Below, one piece after another: positions 8,329-15,698 of a stretch of 32,474 nucleotides of DNA. Below the pieces are notes generated by a model. That model was not told the origin of the DNA, made no database searches, and was given only the letters and a program-made list of their open reading frames with translations. The position numbers and the translations under genes were made by a program. How positions within the stretch are numbered: the first letter of the stretch is position 1; each line of letters starts with the position of its first letter. Source of the stretch: Roseburia sp. (GTDB lineage: Bacteria > Bacillota > Clostridia > Lachnospirales > Lachnospiraceae); assembly GCA_023662875.1 (NCBI GenBank), contig JAMPIG010000042.1:1-32474 (forward strand), in the 5' to 3' direction.

Positions 8329-9519
8329 ATGAAGGACTTAAAACACTTGTACTACTTTGAAAAGCTCCTGGAGGACGCGAATAACGAGCTGGTCCGTCAG
8401 GCGAGGCAGGAGGGGAGGAAGTGTGTCGCTACGCTCTGCGAGAATGTGCCGGAGCCGCTCCTGAATCTGCCGGGAACCTTTTCCGTGCGGCTGCGTGCGC
8501 CGCGCACCGGCTCCATCGAGATGGGAACCTACTATCTGACCAGCTTTCTCTGCGAGTATACGCGGGCGCTTCTGGAGCGGGCGATCGAGGGCGGCTTTAA
8601 TTTTACGGACTGTATGATTGTCCCAGACGGCTGCACGATGTTAAACCGCTGCGCGGAGAACATGGAGCTTCTAAAGACTATGAAGGAGGAGCATTTCTTC
8701 CACGAATACATGGAAATTCCCATGAAGGCGGACGACAATGGCCTGAATCTCTATACGCTGCAGTGTACGAACCATATTCTGAAGCCTCTGGCGGAGAAAT
8801 TCGGCATCGATACCTCCGACGGGGCGATCCGCAAGGCGGTGGAGGAGCACAACCGTATCTGCGACCTGATCCGCAAAATCGGCGATTACCGCAAGGAGGA
8901 GAATCCCAGGATCACAGGCTACGAATTTCATATCCTTACCATGGCCTCCTATGCCGCGCCGAAGGATCTGTTGCTGGATAAGCTGGAGGAGACTCTGGAG
9001 GAGCTGAAGACCAGAAAGCCGGACGAGAAAAATCCTTATCGGGCGAGAGTGGTGCTGGTGGGCTCCGAGGTGGACGACGTGGACGTGGTGCGGCTCATCG
9101 AGGAGTGCGGGGCTTATGTCTGCGCGGACCGTTTCTGCTACGGCTCCTTCCCCGGCAGGGACAGGATCGAATTGAACGATGAGGAGGACGCATTGACGCA
9201 GATCTGCCGCCAGTACATGTACCGGGGGCAGTGCGCGAGATATATGAATCAGGACAAGATTCAGGAGAGGCGCAGATACATAGATGAGCTGGCGAAGGAA
9301 TACCGCGCGGACGGCATTATTTACCAGCAGATCAAATTCTGCGACCCCTGGGCTTACGAGCGCACCGTGGGGACGCAGGTGCTGCGGGAGGATTACCATT
9401 ATCCGGTGCTTTCCGTGGATCGTCCTTACGCCATCGGAAATTCCGGCCAGCTGCGCACCCGCGTACAGGCCTTTATGGAAAGCGTTGAACTGAAAAAAAT
9501 TCAGGGAGGTGGCAGATAG
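8329..9519 (+). CDS. 2-hydroxyacyl-CoA dehydratase-family subunit (HgdA/HgdB-like), first
   Basis: The 396-residue protein belongs to the family that includes 2-hydroxyglutaryl- and (R)-lactoyl-CoA dehydratases, class I benzoyl-CoA reductase subunits and double-cubane-cluster proteins. Such subunits carry a [4Fe-4S] or related cluster and receive electrons from an ATP-dependent activase. ATG 8329 has a GAGGGGG site. Likely cluster cysteines are C102 and C108 (VPDGCTMLNRC) and C338 in the very typical IIYQQIKFCDPWAYE segment; further Cys lie at 260, 265 and 270 (EECGAYVCADRFC). The stop overlaps the start of the second subunit by one base, which argues for a heterodimer made in equal amounts. 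The actual substrate is not shown; no CoA-transferase or acyl-CoA dehydrogenase gene is nearby. Confidence 0.85.
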   Translation: MKDLKHLYYFEKLLEDANNELVRQARQEGRKCVATLCENVPEPLLNLPGTFSVRLRAPRTGSIEMGTYYLTSFLCEYTRALLERAIEGGFNFTDCMIVPDGCTMLNRCAENMELLKTMKEEHFFHEYMEIPMKADDNGLNLYTLQCTNHILKPLAEKFGIDTSDGAIRKAVEEHNRICDLIRKIGDYRKEENPRITGYEFHILTMASYAAPKDLLLDKLEETLEELKTRKPDEKNPYRARVVLVGSEVDDVDVVRLIEECGAYVCADRFCYGSFPGRDRIELNDEEDALTQICRQYMYRGQCARYMNQDKIQERRRYIDELAKEYRADGIIYQQIKFCDPWAYERTVGTQVLREDYHYPVLSVDRPYAIGNSGQLRTRVQAFMESVELKKIQGGGR

Positions 9520-11069
9520 TGGGAAAGGAAGTCGGAAGTGAAAAATTGGGAAGCTTCTATACCACCGGCAAGGTGAGAAAACGCCGGGAATGGCGGGGCG
9601 TGCAGGATACGCTTTACGATTATGTGCGCTGGCTCCACATCATGGGGATTCTGGCGAAATTTATCGTAAAGCCCCGGAACATCAAGGCGTTCTTCCGCTA
9701 TCGCTGGATGAGCAACTATCTGGCGGCACCCATGATGGTAGACCGCCATACCCAGGGACTGCGGGGGCCGCAGCTGCGCATCGCTCATACGGAATTTGAC
9801 CTGGTGATGGAGGATGTGGCAAAGCTGCTTGACAATCTGTTTAAGGGAGACCGGAAGGTCGGGAATAACAAGGCCTTTTCCGACAAGGTGGTTCTCATGG
9901 ATGAAAACGAGATGACGGCGGTAATGATGGGATTCCCGACCCTGAAGGGGTTAAGCCGGGAGACGCCGTCGGTCTATGTGTCCGTGCTGCTGAATCAGTA
10001 TGCGGCCTGCCATTATATCGATGTGGCCCAGGAGTTTGGCCTTCCCGGGGATGTCTGTCCCATGCCAGAGGCGGAGGCGGGGGTATCCATCGACGACGAC
10101 TTCCCGGTGCTGGGAGCCTGCGCCATCCAGTGTAATACGACCTGCGACGGCTCGCTGATGGGAAACGGCGTGATCTCAAAGCGTCTGGAGCTGGAGGACG
10201 GGATTCCCTGCTTTCAGCTGGCCGCTCCCCTGCGCCACAGGGAGGACGACGTACAGGAATACGCGGCACAGGAAATCCGCAACGCCATTGCGTTTATTGA
10301 GAAGCACACCGGCGAAAAGTGGGACTGGGATTATTACTTTGAATGTGCGAAGCGGGTGAACGAGTCCACCCGCCACCGGCTGGAGTGGCTGGAGATGAAC
10401 AAGACGGACTACCCGCAGGTCTTCGGCTCCAATCTGGCTCTTTACACGGAGACCAACTACATGGCGATCTGCGGCAAGCTGCAGGAGTTTGTGGAGGCGG
10501 ATCGGAAGATTTCGGCCCTCGCGGAAAAGGCTTACAAAAAGAAAACCATGGTGGTGAAGGAATACCGCCACAGGGCGATCATCTGGGGCGTCCAGTCTCA
10601 TTTCTATTTTGATTTCCTGATCTGGCTGCAGAATTGCTGGGGAATCCTGCCGCTCACCGATATGCTTTCCATGGTGTCTACCAAGGTGCTTTCGGAGGAT
10701 GACAGGGAGCAGGCGATCTACGATATGGCGTGGCTGACGGAAAACATGATCATGCGGAACCGGACCCACGGCGGCTACAAAGTGCTGCTGGATGAGCTCT
10801 GGGAGTACTGCGAGGAGTTTCGGGCGGACACGGTGATCCTCTGGGAGCACATCAGCTGTAAGGCGCTGGACGGTATGCACGGACAGTTCGAGGAGAAAGC
10901 GCGGGAGAAGGGAATCCACCTGATCTGGGTGGATCACGATCTCTTTGATCCCAGGGTGATTTCCCGGCAGGAGATCCGGGATCAGGTCAACCGCTACATG
11001 CGGACGGTCTTTCGGGAGGAGCCGCTGGATCCCACGCTGGAGGTGCTCACGGACGAGCATTCCTGGTAG
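9519..11069 (+). CDS. 2-hydroxyacyl-CoA dehydratase-family subunit, second (larger)
   Basis: The 516-residue protein starts at GTG 9519, overlapping the previous stop (TAGTG), with GGGAGG upstream. It is longer than common HgdA/HgdB subunits (about 380-480 residues), mainly by an N-terminal extension of ~60 basic residues. Cys-rich segments that may bind the Fe-S cluster are DVCPMPEAE (C180) and GACAIQCNTTCDGS (C201, C205, C209). The C-terminal part (about 400-500) ends with WVDHDLFDPRVISRQEIRDQ followed by a helical tail, in place of the KFCDPW segment of its partner. This division of motifs suggests one subunit carries a different cluster ligand set. It most likely forms a heterodimer with the 8329 product and is activated by the 11685 product. 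Confidence 0.82.
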   Translation: MGKEVGSEKLGSFYTTGKVRKRREWRGVQDTLYDYVRWLHIMGILAKFIVKPRNIKAFFRYRWMSNYLAAPMMVDRHTQGLRGPQLRIAHTEFDLVMEDVAKLLDNLFKGDRKVGNNKAFSDKVVLMDENEMTAVMMGFPTLKGLSRETPSVYVSVLLNQYAACHYIDVAQEFGLPGDVCPMPEAEAGVSIDDDFPVLGACAIQCNTTCDGSLMGNGVISKRLELEDGIPCFQLAAPLRHREDDVQEYAAQEIRNAIAFIEKHTGEKWDWDYYFECAKRVNESTRHRLEWLEMNKTDYPQVFGSNLALYTETNYMAICGKLQEFVEADRKISALAEKAYKKKTMVVKEYRHRAIIWGVQSHFYFDFLIWLQNCWGILPLTDMLSMVSTKVLSEDDREQAIYDMAWLTENMIMRNRTHGGYKVLLDELWEYCEEFRADTVILWEHISCKALDGMHGQFEEKAREKGIHLIWVDHDLFDPRVISRQEIRDQVNRYMRTVFREEPLDPTLEVLTDEHSW

Positions 11070-11082
11070 GAGGAAATGGGGC

Positions 11083-11646
11083 GTGAAGACTTTGATATGG
11101 AACGGCTCCCCAAGGCGGAACGGCGATACCGCCAGTTTGATTGAAAAAGTCACCGAAGGAATAGAAGGCGAGTATAAAATTGTAAATGCGTACAGGTGCA
11201 ATATTTCTCCCTGCGTCGATTGCAGGTTTTGCCGGGAAAACAGAGGATGCGCTATAAACGATGAGATGACGGAGCTGTACCAATACATACAGGAATGCGA
11301 CAATATTTTGATCGCTTCGCCTCTCTATTTTTCGGAATTAACGGGGAAGCTGCTGGATGTCGGAAGCAGGCTTCAAACCTGGTTTTGCGCCAGATTTTTC
11401 AGGAAGGAAGAACCTGTTCCGAAATCAAAAAGAGGTGCGGTTATTTTAACAGGGGGAGGAGACGGCAATATCGATAAGGCTTATGACACGGCCTGTACGC
11501 TTTTGCACCATATGAATTGTCATACGATTCATGAAGCGGTATTCAGTCATCACACCAATGAAAGACCTGCGGTTGAGGACGAAAAGGTACTGTTGGGAAT
11601 AGAGAGTATTTTGAGTTTTTTTGCAAGTGAAAACAGGACGGAATAG
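11083..11646 (+). CDS. Flavodoxin-fold NAD(P)H-dependent FMN reductase
   Basis: The 187-residue protein has the N-terminal FMN phosphate-binding motif LIWNGSPRRNGDTASLI (residues about 4-20), then SPCVDCRFCRENRGCAINDEM with a C-x2-C-x2-C-x5-C arrangement, and IASPLYFSELTG, as in iron-sulfur flavoprotein-like and NADPH-dependent FMN reductases. The start is GTG 11083 behind TAGGAGG. It lies 13 bp after the dehydratase subunit and 38 bp before the activase, so it is very likely co-transcribed. Its base composition is visibly more AT-rich than both neighbours, which suggests a later insertion. It might pass electrons within the cluster or be a passenger; sequence alone does not decide. Confidence 0.82.
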   Translation: MKTLIWNGSPRRNGDTASLIEKVTEGIEGEYKIVNAYRCNISPCVDCRFCRENRGCAINDEMTELYQYIQECDNILIASPLYFSELTGKLLDVGSRLQTWFCARFFRKEEPVPKSKRGAVILTGGGDGNIDKAYDTACTLLHHMNCHTIHEAVFSHHTNERPAVEDEKVLLGIESILSFFASENRTE

Positions 11647-11684
11647 GAAGGAAAAACCTGTGTAAAAAGGAGGAAGAGAGGAAG

Positions 11685-12521
11685 ATGAAATATTACGGAG
11701 GATGTGATTCCGGAAGCACCTATACGAAGTGCGTGATCATCGACGAGAACGGCAAGATGGCGGCGGACGTCACCCTGCGCAGCCGGATCAATTCGGTGCT
11801 CAGCGCCCAGGACGCTTTAAAGCAGGCCGTAGAGCAGGTGCCGGATTTAAACAGTCCGGAGGAGCTGGAATATCTGGTGGGAACCGGTTACGGGCGGAAC
11901 AAGGTGCCCTTTGCGGACGAAAACATCTCGGAGATCAGCTGTCACGCTATGGGGGTTCATGTGGCGGATCCCAGCGTAAAGGCCATCATCGATATCGGCG
12001 GGCAGGACGTCAAGGGAATTTCCGTAGACACGGACGGGACGGTGTTGAACTTTGCCATGAACGATCGGTGCGCGGCGGGAACGGGACGTTTTTTTGAGGC
12101 GATGGCGAGAGCCTTCGAGATGGATCTGGAGGAGTTTTCCAAGCTGTCGCTGAAGGCGAAAAACGTGATTCCCATCACGTCGCAGTGTACCGTGTTCGCG
12201 GAGTCGGAGGTCATCTCTCTGGTGGGCGAGGGAAAGCCTATGGAGGAGATCGCGGCGGGAATCGAGCTTTCCGTTGCCAAGCGGTGCTTCGTCATGTCGA
12301 AGAAGGCGGGGGCGGTGGAAAAGATTACCCTGACCGGCGGCTGCGCGAAGAATGAGGGGCTGAAGGAGGCCATCGAGAAGGTGCTGAATCTGAAGGTGAT
12401 CGACCTGCCCATCGACCCGCAGCTCATGGGAGCGCTGGGGGCGGCGGAGTATGCAAGGCAAAAATGTGCACGGAATGAAGATTTTCTAAGGTTGGAAAGT
12501 ACCCAACCTAAGAAAATCTAA
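11685..12521 (+). CDS. 2-hydroxyacyl-CoA dehydratase activase (HgdC-type ATPase)
   Basis: The 278-residue protein is of the BadF/BadG/BcrA/HgdC family (ASKHA fold), a homodimer with one bridging [4Fe-4S] cluster that couples ATP hydrolysis to low-potential electron transfer into the dehydratase. ATG 11685 follows GGAGGAAGAGAGG. Motifs are the phosphate-1 loop GCDSGSTYTKCVIID (6-20), IDIGGQDVKGI (102-112), the cluster Cys C129 in NDRCAAGTGRFFE and C168 in TSQCTVFAESEVIS, and the adenosine motif LTGGCAKNEGL. The family core ends around GALGAAEYARQK; the last ~18 residues (ARNEDFLRLESTQPKKI) are encoded by a long hairpin and look like an added tail. It serves the two upstream subunits. Confidence 0.92.
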   Translation: MKYYGGCDSGSTYTKCVIIDENGKMAADVTLRSRINSVLSAQDALKQAVEQVPDLNSPEELEYLVGTGYGRNKVPFADENISEISCHAMGVHVADPSVKAIIDIGGQDVKGISVDTDGTVLNFAMNDRCAAGTGRFFEAMARAFEMDLEEFSKLSLKAKNVIPITSQCTVFAESEVISLVGEGKPMEEIAAGIELSVAKRCFVMSKKAGAVEKITLTGGCAKNEGLKEAIEKVLNLKVIDLPIDPQLMGALGAAEYARQKCARNEDFLRLESTQPKKI

Positions 12522-12530
12522 ATCATTCCG
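12471..12530 (+). repeat. Long hairpin overlapping the 3' end of the activase gene
   Basis: The arms CGGAATGA + AGATTTTCT + AGGTTGG pair with CCAACCT + AGAAAATCT + TCATTCCG: 24 base pairs, with an A-A mismatch and a 3-nt bulge, around a 7-nt loop. The activase stop TAA (12519-12521) lies in the right arm. There is no U-tract. It may be an mRNA-stability or processing element or a small inserted palindromic element. Confidence 0.75.
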
Positions 12531-12601
12531 GGAAGAACGCCAAGAGGGGGCGCAGCCCACCTCTTTGGGCGGGCGTTCTTCCGGACTTGCAGCAATTGTT
12601 C
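12531..12601 (+). repeat. Second long hairpin, containing 61-bp repeat copy A
   Basis: It directly follows the previous hairpin. GGAAGAACGCC (12531-12541) pairs with GGCGTTCTTCC (12572-12582); inside, AAGAGG pairs with CCTCTT and GGGC with GCCC around a 3-nt loop. Bases 12541-12601 match 30043-30103 at 55 of 61 positions, so this is one copy of a dispersed intergenic repeat. Confidence 0.8.
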
Positions 12602-12627
12602 ATAACGGAAAGGAACGGTGAAGGAGA

Positions 12628-12792
12628 ATGCTGGCGGTCAAGATAATCGGGATTATTGCGGCGGTAATCGCGGGGCTGTTTGTGTTGACGTTTCTGGTCT
12701 ATTTTTTCAATCTCGACATGAAGCTGACGTCAATGCTTGCGCCTTTGTTCGAGAAGCATTATGATAAAATAGACAGGGATAAGCATTTATAG
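12628..12792 (+). CDS. 54-residue single-pass membrane protein
   Basis: This short gene has a good ribosome binding site (GAAGGAG, 5 nt before ATG 12628) and ends 5 bp before the next start, so it is probably translated with it. The product begins MLAVKIIGIIAAVIAGLFVL, continues with TFLVYFF, and so has one transmembrane helix of about 25 residues followed by a short tail (NLDMKLTSMLAPLFEKHYDK) with amphipathic character. I know no named family. Its place between the activase and the cysteine-motif protein suggests a membrane anchor or small partner for the cluster's enzymes; that is inference. Confidence 0.7.
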   Translation: MLAVKIIGIIAAVIAGLFVLTFLVYFFNLDMKLTSMLAPLFEKHYDKIDRDKHL

Positions 12793-12797
12793 ACGAT

Positions 12798-13526
12798 ATG
12801 AAACTGTACGATGAAACCATACAAAAATTTCAGGCGCTTCTGGGGACGGGGCAGGAACGCAGCCTGCCTCTGGGCGAGACGGACTGGAAGGACGTCTCGG
12901 ATCGGAGTATGATCCTGCGGAGCGAAATGGCCTATGAGCTGGGCGGGGAGGGATTTCCCGCCACCGGCTGTACGGTGGTTACGGCGGATTCGGATTTGGT
13001 TCCGGAGGACAAAATCACGCTTCTGGGTCCGGATCTTCCTCAGATCGACCGGGATGTACCCTACGCCCGAATCGCCTTTGTGAGGGTGACGGAGGAAGCG
13101 CTGGGAGAAGGGCAGGCCCTGTATCAGGCGATCCGGAATCTGGAATATACGAGATACCACTTCTACCCGGAAGGATTTATGATGCGCGTCTCCGCTTCCG
13201 GGCAGAAGGAAAGCGTCCGGGTCGGCAGAGAGGCCCTGAAAAGAGGACTGGATTTTACGAAGACCGGAAATCGGATGATAACCGCTTTCCGCAGACGGAT
13301 CTCCGTCGAGGCGGTGCAGATCTTTTATGTGACGGCGAAGGAGGCGGATTATCCGGCGCTGCGGCAGTATGCCGCGGAGGCGGAACGCATTACAAAGACC
13401 ATTGATCACATTATGAAGACGGCGGTGATGGATTGCGGCGCCTGCAGCCTGCAGAAGGTCTGCGACGAGGTGGAAGGGCTGAAGGCCCTGCATTTCCGGG
13501 AGAGACGGGGTTCGTCCGTCGGGTGA
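12798..13526 (+). CDS. Cysteine-motif protein, possibly related to CO dehydrogenase/acetyl-CoA synthase
   Basis: The 242-residue soluble protein starts at ATG 12798, 5 bp after the small membrane protein gene; a spaced ribosome binding site lies in that gene's last codons (ACAGGGATAAG). Readable segments are an N-terminal LGETDWKDVSDRSMIL region, a middle PYARIAFVRVTEEALGEGQ and RYHFYPEGFMMRVSAS region, and a C-terminal MDCGACSLQKVCDEVEGLKA segment giving C213-x2-C216-x5-C222, a plausible metal or Fe-S site. The style recalls proteins annotated as acetyl-CoA synthase/CODH-related (CdhC-like) in acetogens, but this is from memory and the A-cluster motif of real acetyl-CoA synthase is not visible. 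With HypA, HypB and CooC nearby, a nickel-linked role is attractive but unproven. It could equally be an uncharacterised Fe-S protein. Confidence 0.6.
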   Translation: MKLYDETIQKFQALLGTGQERSLPLGETDWKDVSDRSMILRSEMAYELGGEGFPATGCTVVTADSDLVPEDKITLLGPDLPQIDRDVPYARIAFVRVTEEALGEGQALYQAIRNLEYTRYHFYPEGFMMRVSASGQKESVRVGREALKRGLDFTKTGNRMITAFRRRISVEAVQIFYVTAKEADYPALRQYAAEAERITKTIDHIMKTAVMDCGACSLQKVCDEVEGLKALHFRERRGSSVG

Positions 13527-13560
13527 CGCCAGGATATATCAAAAACGGTTCTGCGACATG

Positions 13561-13674
13561 GAAAGATTTGCGATGCGTGTTGCAAATTGTTCACTACTAC
13601 TGAAAGATTTGCGGCGTTTATTACAAATCTTTCACTACTACTGAAAGATTTGCTTGATTTTTGAAAAATCTTTC
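13561..13674. repeat. Three tandem 41-bp units, each a hairpin
   Basis: Units start at 13561, 13602 and 13643, an exact 41-bp period. Each begins GAAAGATTTGC, has a variable 8-12-nt centre, closes with a version of CAAATCTTTC (perfect in unit 2, imperfect in units 1 and 3) and the first two end with ACTACTACT. The 23-nt stretch at 13590-13612 is repeated exactly at 13631-13653. The array lies directly upstream of the ATPase gene and covers its likely promoter. Confidence 0.85.
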
Positions 13675-13682
13675 AGTATGAT
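13654..13682 (+). promoter_or_regulatory. Likely promoter for the ATPase gene, inside the repeat array
   Basis: TTGATT (13654-13659) and TATGAT (13677-13682) are 17 bp apart. The -35 lies in the loop of the third hairpin and the -10 just after it. Transcription would start only about 15 bp before ATG 13704, at the GGAGG ribosome binding site, giving a very short leader. Confidence 0.5.
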
Positions 13683-13703
13683 AAGGCTGGAGGTGTTTTC
13701 AGG

Positions 13704-14894
13704 ATGATTGTCAGAGAGCATTATATTCAGCCAATCCGGGAGTTTTACGATTCGGATTTGATTAAAATTATCACGGGAATCCGGCGCTGTGGCAAGTCCG
13801 TTATTTTGCAGCAGATTATGCGGGAAATCGGGCAAAGGACGGATAACCTGATTTTTATTAATTTCGAGGATAAGCGCGTATCGGCCAATATTTCCGATGG
13901 AAATGCACTGATAGATTATGTGGAGAGCCATCGCAAAAAAGGGAAATGTTATCTGTTTTTTGATGAGATACAGGTGCTTGACGGCTGGCAGGATGCCTGT
14001 AAGACGTTGCGTCTTTATGACTATTCTCTTTTTATCACAGGTTCTAATTCGAAGCTGCTGTCTGGGGAGTTTACGAAGGAACTGAGCGGAAGATATGTTT
14101 CGTTTCGTATCCGCCCGTTTGTCTATAAGGAAATTCTGGAATATGAAAAGGAGCTGGGGAAAGAGAATGCTTCCATAACGGATTACCTGGTCTGGGGCGG
14201 ATTTCCGAAGCGATTTGAATTCGACAGCCAGGAGGCGCAGCGCAGATATCTCGAAGATTTGGACGAAACAATTATCACGAACGACCTGATCCACAGGCAC
14301 AGAATCCGGAAGGAGAACTTGTTTCAAAGTTTTGTGAATTTCGTTTTGCGTTCTAACGGCAGGATTATTTCGGCACAGTCCGTTCGCGATTATATCAAAA
14401 GAGAACATGAGTCCTGTTCGATCAATACGATCATGAAATATCTTGGGTATTTGGAAGAGGCGTATATTATAGAATCGATTAAGAGGTACTCTACAAGAAC
14501 AAAGCGAGAGCTCAGCTATTATAGAAAAACATATAATGCAGATGTATCGTTTAATTCGCTGCGGTGTATGGATAACCGATTTGACCTTACGCATAATCTG
14601 GAAAATGTGGTATATAATGAATTAATTTATATGGGTTACAAGGTATGGGTATACGATAATGCGGGAAAAGAAATTGATTTTCTCGCGCAGAGCGGAAACA
14701 AAAAATATTATATCCAGGTTGCGTATAGCGTAGCGGAAGAGAAGGCGTATACACGGGAGTTTGGCGCATTCTCTGGAGTGGAGGATTTGTCGCGGAAAAT
14801 ATTAATCACAAATGATGACATAGATTATTCTACAAGTGTCGTCCGTCATATCAAATTATATGATTTTCTGCGGATGGACAGTCTGGAGGACTGA
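13704..14894 (+). CDS. AAA_14 / DUF4143-type ATPase
   Basis: The 396-residue protein belongs to the widespread ATPase family with an N-terminal AAA domain and a C-terminal DUF4143 domain. Walker A is GIRRCGKS (25-32), Walker B YLFFDEIQ (D87, E88), the sensor-like motif ITGSNSKLL follows, then RIRPFVYKEIL and the typical WGGFPKRFE. A winged-helix section lies around 215-270. The C-terminal part (LENVVYNELIYMGYKVWVYD, then GKEIDFLAQ and YYIQVAYS) carries the E...D...Q-x-A/K arrangement of a restriction-endonuclease-like fold. Family function is not settled. ATG 13704 has GGAGG about 10 nt upstream. The gene is AT-rich compared with its surroundings and breaks the metal-redox cluster, which suggests horizontal acquisition. 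Confidence 0.88.
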   Translation: MIVREHYIQPIREFYDSDLIKIITGIRRCGKSVILQQIMREIGQRTDNLIFINFEDKRVSANISDGNALIDYVESHRKKGKCYLFFDEIQVLDGWQDACKTLRLYDYSLFITGSNSKLLSGEFTKELSGRYVSFRIRPFVYKEILEYEKELGKENASITDYLVWGGFPKRFEFDSQEAQRRYLEDLDETIITNDLIHRHRIRKENLFQSFVNFVLRSNGRIISAQSVRDYIKREHESCSINTIMKYLGYLEEAYIIESIKRYSTRTKRELSYYRKTYNADVSFNSLRCMDNRFDLTHNLENVVYNELIYMGYKVWVYDNAGKEIDFLAQSGNKKYYIQVAYSVAEEKAYTREFGAFSGVEDLSRKILITNDDIDYSTSVVRHIKLYDFLRMDSLED

Positions 14895-14954
14895 TAGCGG
14901 ATTGTTTTAAACCCGGTCGGGAAGTGTATGCCGGAGCGGAAAGGAAGAATCCAT

Positions 14955-15665
14955 ATGCAAGATGCTTATGTGGGAGATATAGGGGACTATGGCAAATATG
15001 GATTGTTGAGAAGGATAAGCAAGACTTCGTTCTGCTTGGCAGTTAATTGGTATAAAGTGAAACCTGCAGGAGTAGATAAACAAAAGGATGAAAAAGGGAT
15101 TGAGTACCTGAACCGCCCGGAAATATATCGAAAATATGATCCGGAATTATTTGACGAATTGTTTCGTCTGGTAATAAAGGAACAGAAGCGTAAAATCGAA
15201 GAAATAGAAGCGCTGGATATTGGCGCTGCCAGTTTCTTTTCTGAGGAAATTCCGAAGGAAAGAGACATGTGGCATGAGCAGGGGTTACTGGAAACGCAGA
15301 GAGCAGATATTGTTTTTTTAGATCCGGATAATGGTTTGGCTACCGGAAAAATGATAAAAAGAAATACTTATTCTGAAAAACATGTTTTATGGAAGGAATT
15401 AAGAGATTATTATGTCAGGGGTCAAAGTGTGATTTTATATCAACATCGACCGCGGATGACAAAGGATGAGGCCGTGTTGGAAGGAATCAGGGAATTTAAC
15501 AGGTCATACCTGAAGGCAGATTTTCTGTCAGGGCTTAAATTTACACCGTATCAAAACAGATATTATTTCTTTTTCTGCCATAAAGAACATGTGGATGAAT
15601 TAAAAAAGGTGATTGATGATATGGACGAAAACTGGCAGAAAATATGTAAACAAATTGAAATTTAA
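14955..15665 (+). CDS. Uncharacterised protein with DIGDYGKYGLLR and DPDNG motifs
   Basis: The 236-residue protein starts at ATG 14955 behind AAGGAAG (7-nt spacing); an in-frame ATG at 14928 has no such site. I recognise the family pattern but no function: YVGDIGDYGKYGLLRRI at the N-terminus (5-21), IVFLDPDNGLATG (119-131), VILYQHRPR (159-167) and YYFFFCHKE near the C-terminus. The acidic DPDNG and conserved His/Arg suggest an enzyme, possibly nucleotide- or nucleic-acid-acting; that is a guess. Like the ATPase 60 bp upstream it is AT-rich, so the two probably arrived together. It ends 33 bp before the large flavoprotein gene, whose own strong ribosome binding site is retained. Confidence 0.7.
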   Translation: MQDAYVGDIGDYGKYGLLRRISKTSFCLAVNWYKVKPAGVDKQKDEKGIEYLNRPEIYRKYDPELFDELFRLVIKEQKRKIEEIEALDIGAASFFSEEIPKERDMWHEQGLLETQRADIVFLDPDNGLATGKMIKRNTYSEKHVLWKELRDYYVRGQSVILYQHRPRMTKDEAVLEGIREFNRSYLKADFLSGLKFTPYQNRYYFFFCHKEHVDELKKVIDDMDENWQKICKQIEI

Positions 15666-15698
15666 GATTAAGAACAAAAAACAAGGAGGATAAAAAAC

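Noticed and set aside
13561-13674. Tandem repeats considered as a CRISPR array
   Set aside because: The units are contiguous with a 41-bp period and similar centres; there are no unique spacers and no cas genes.
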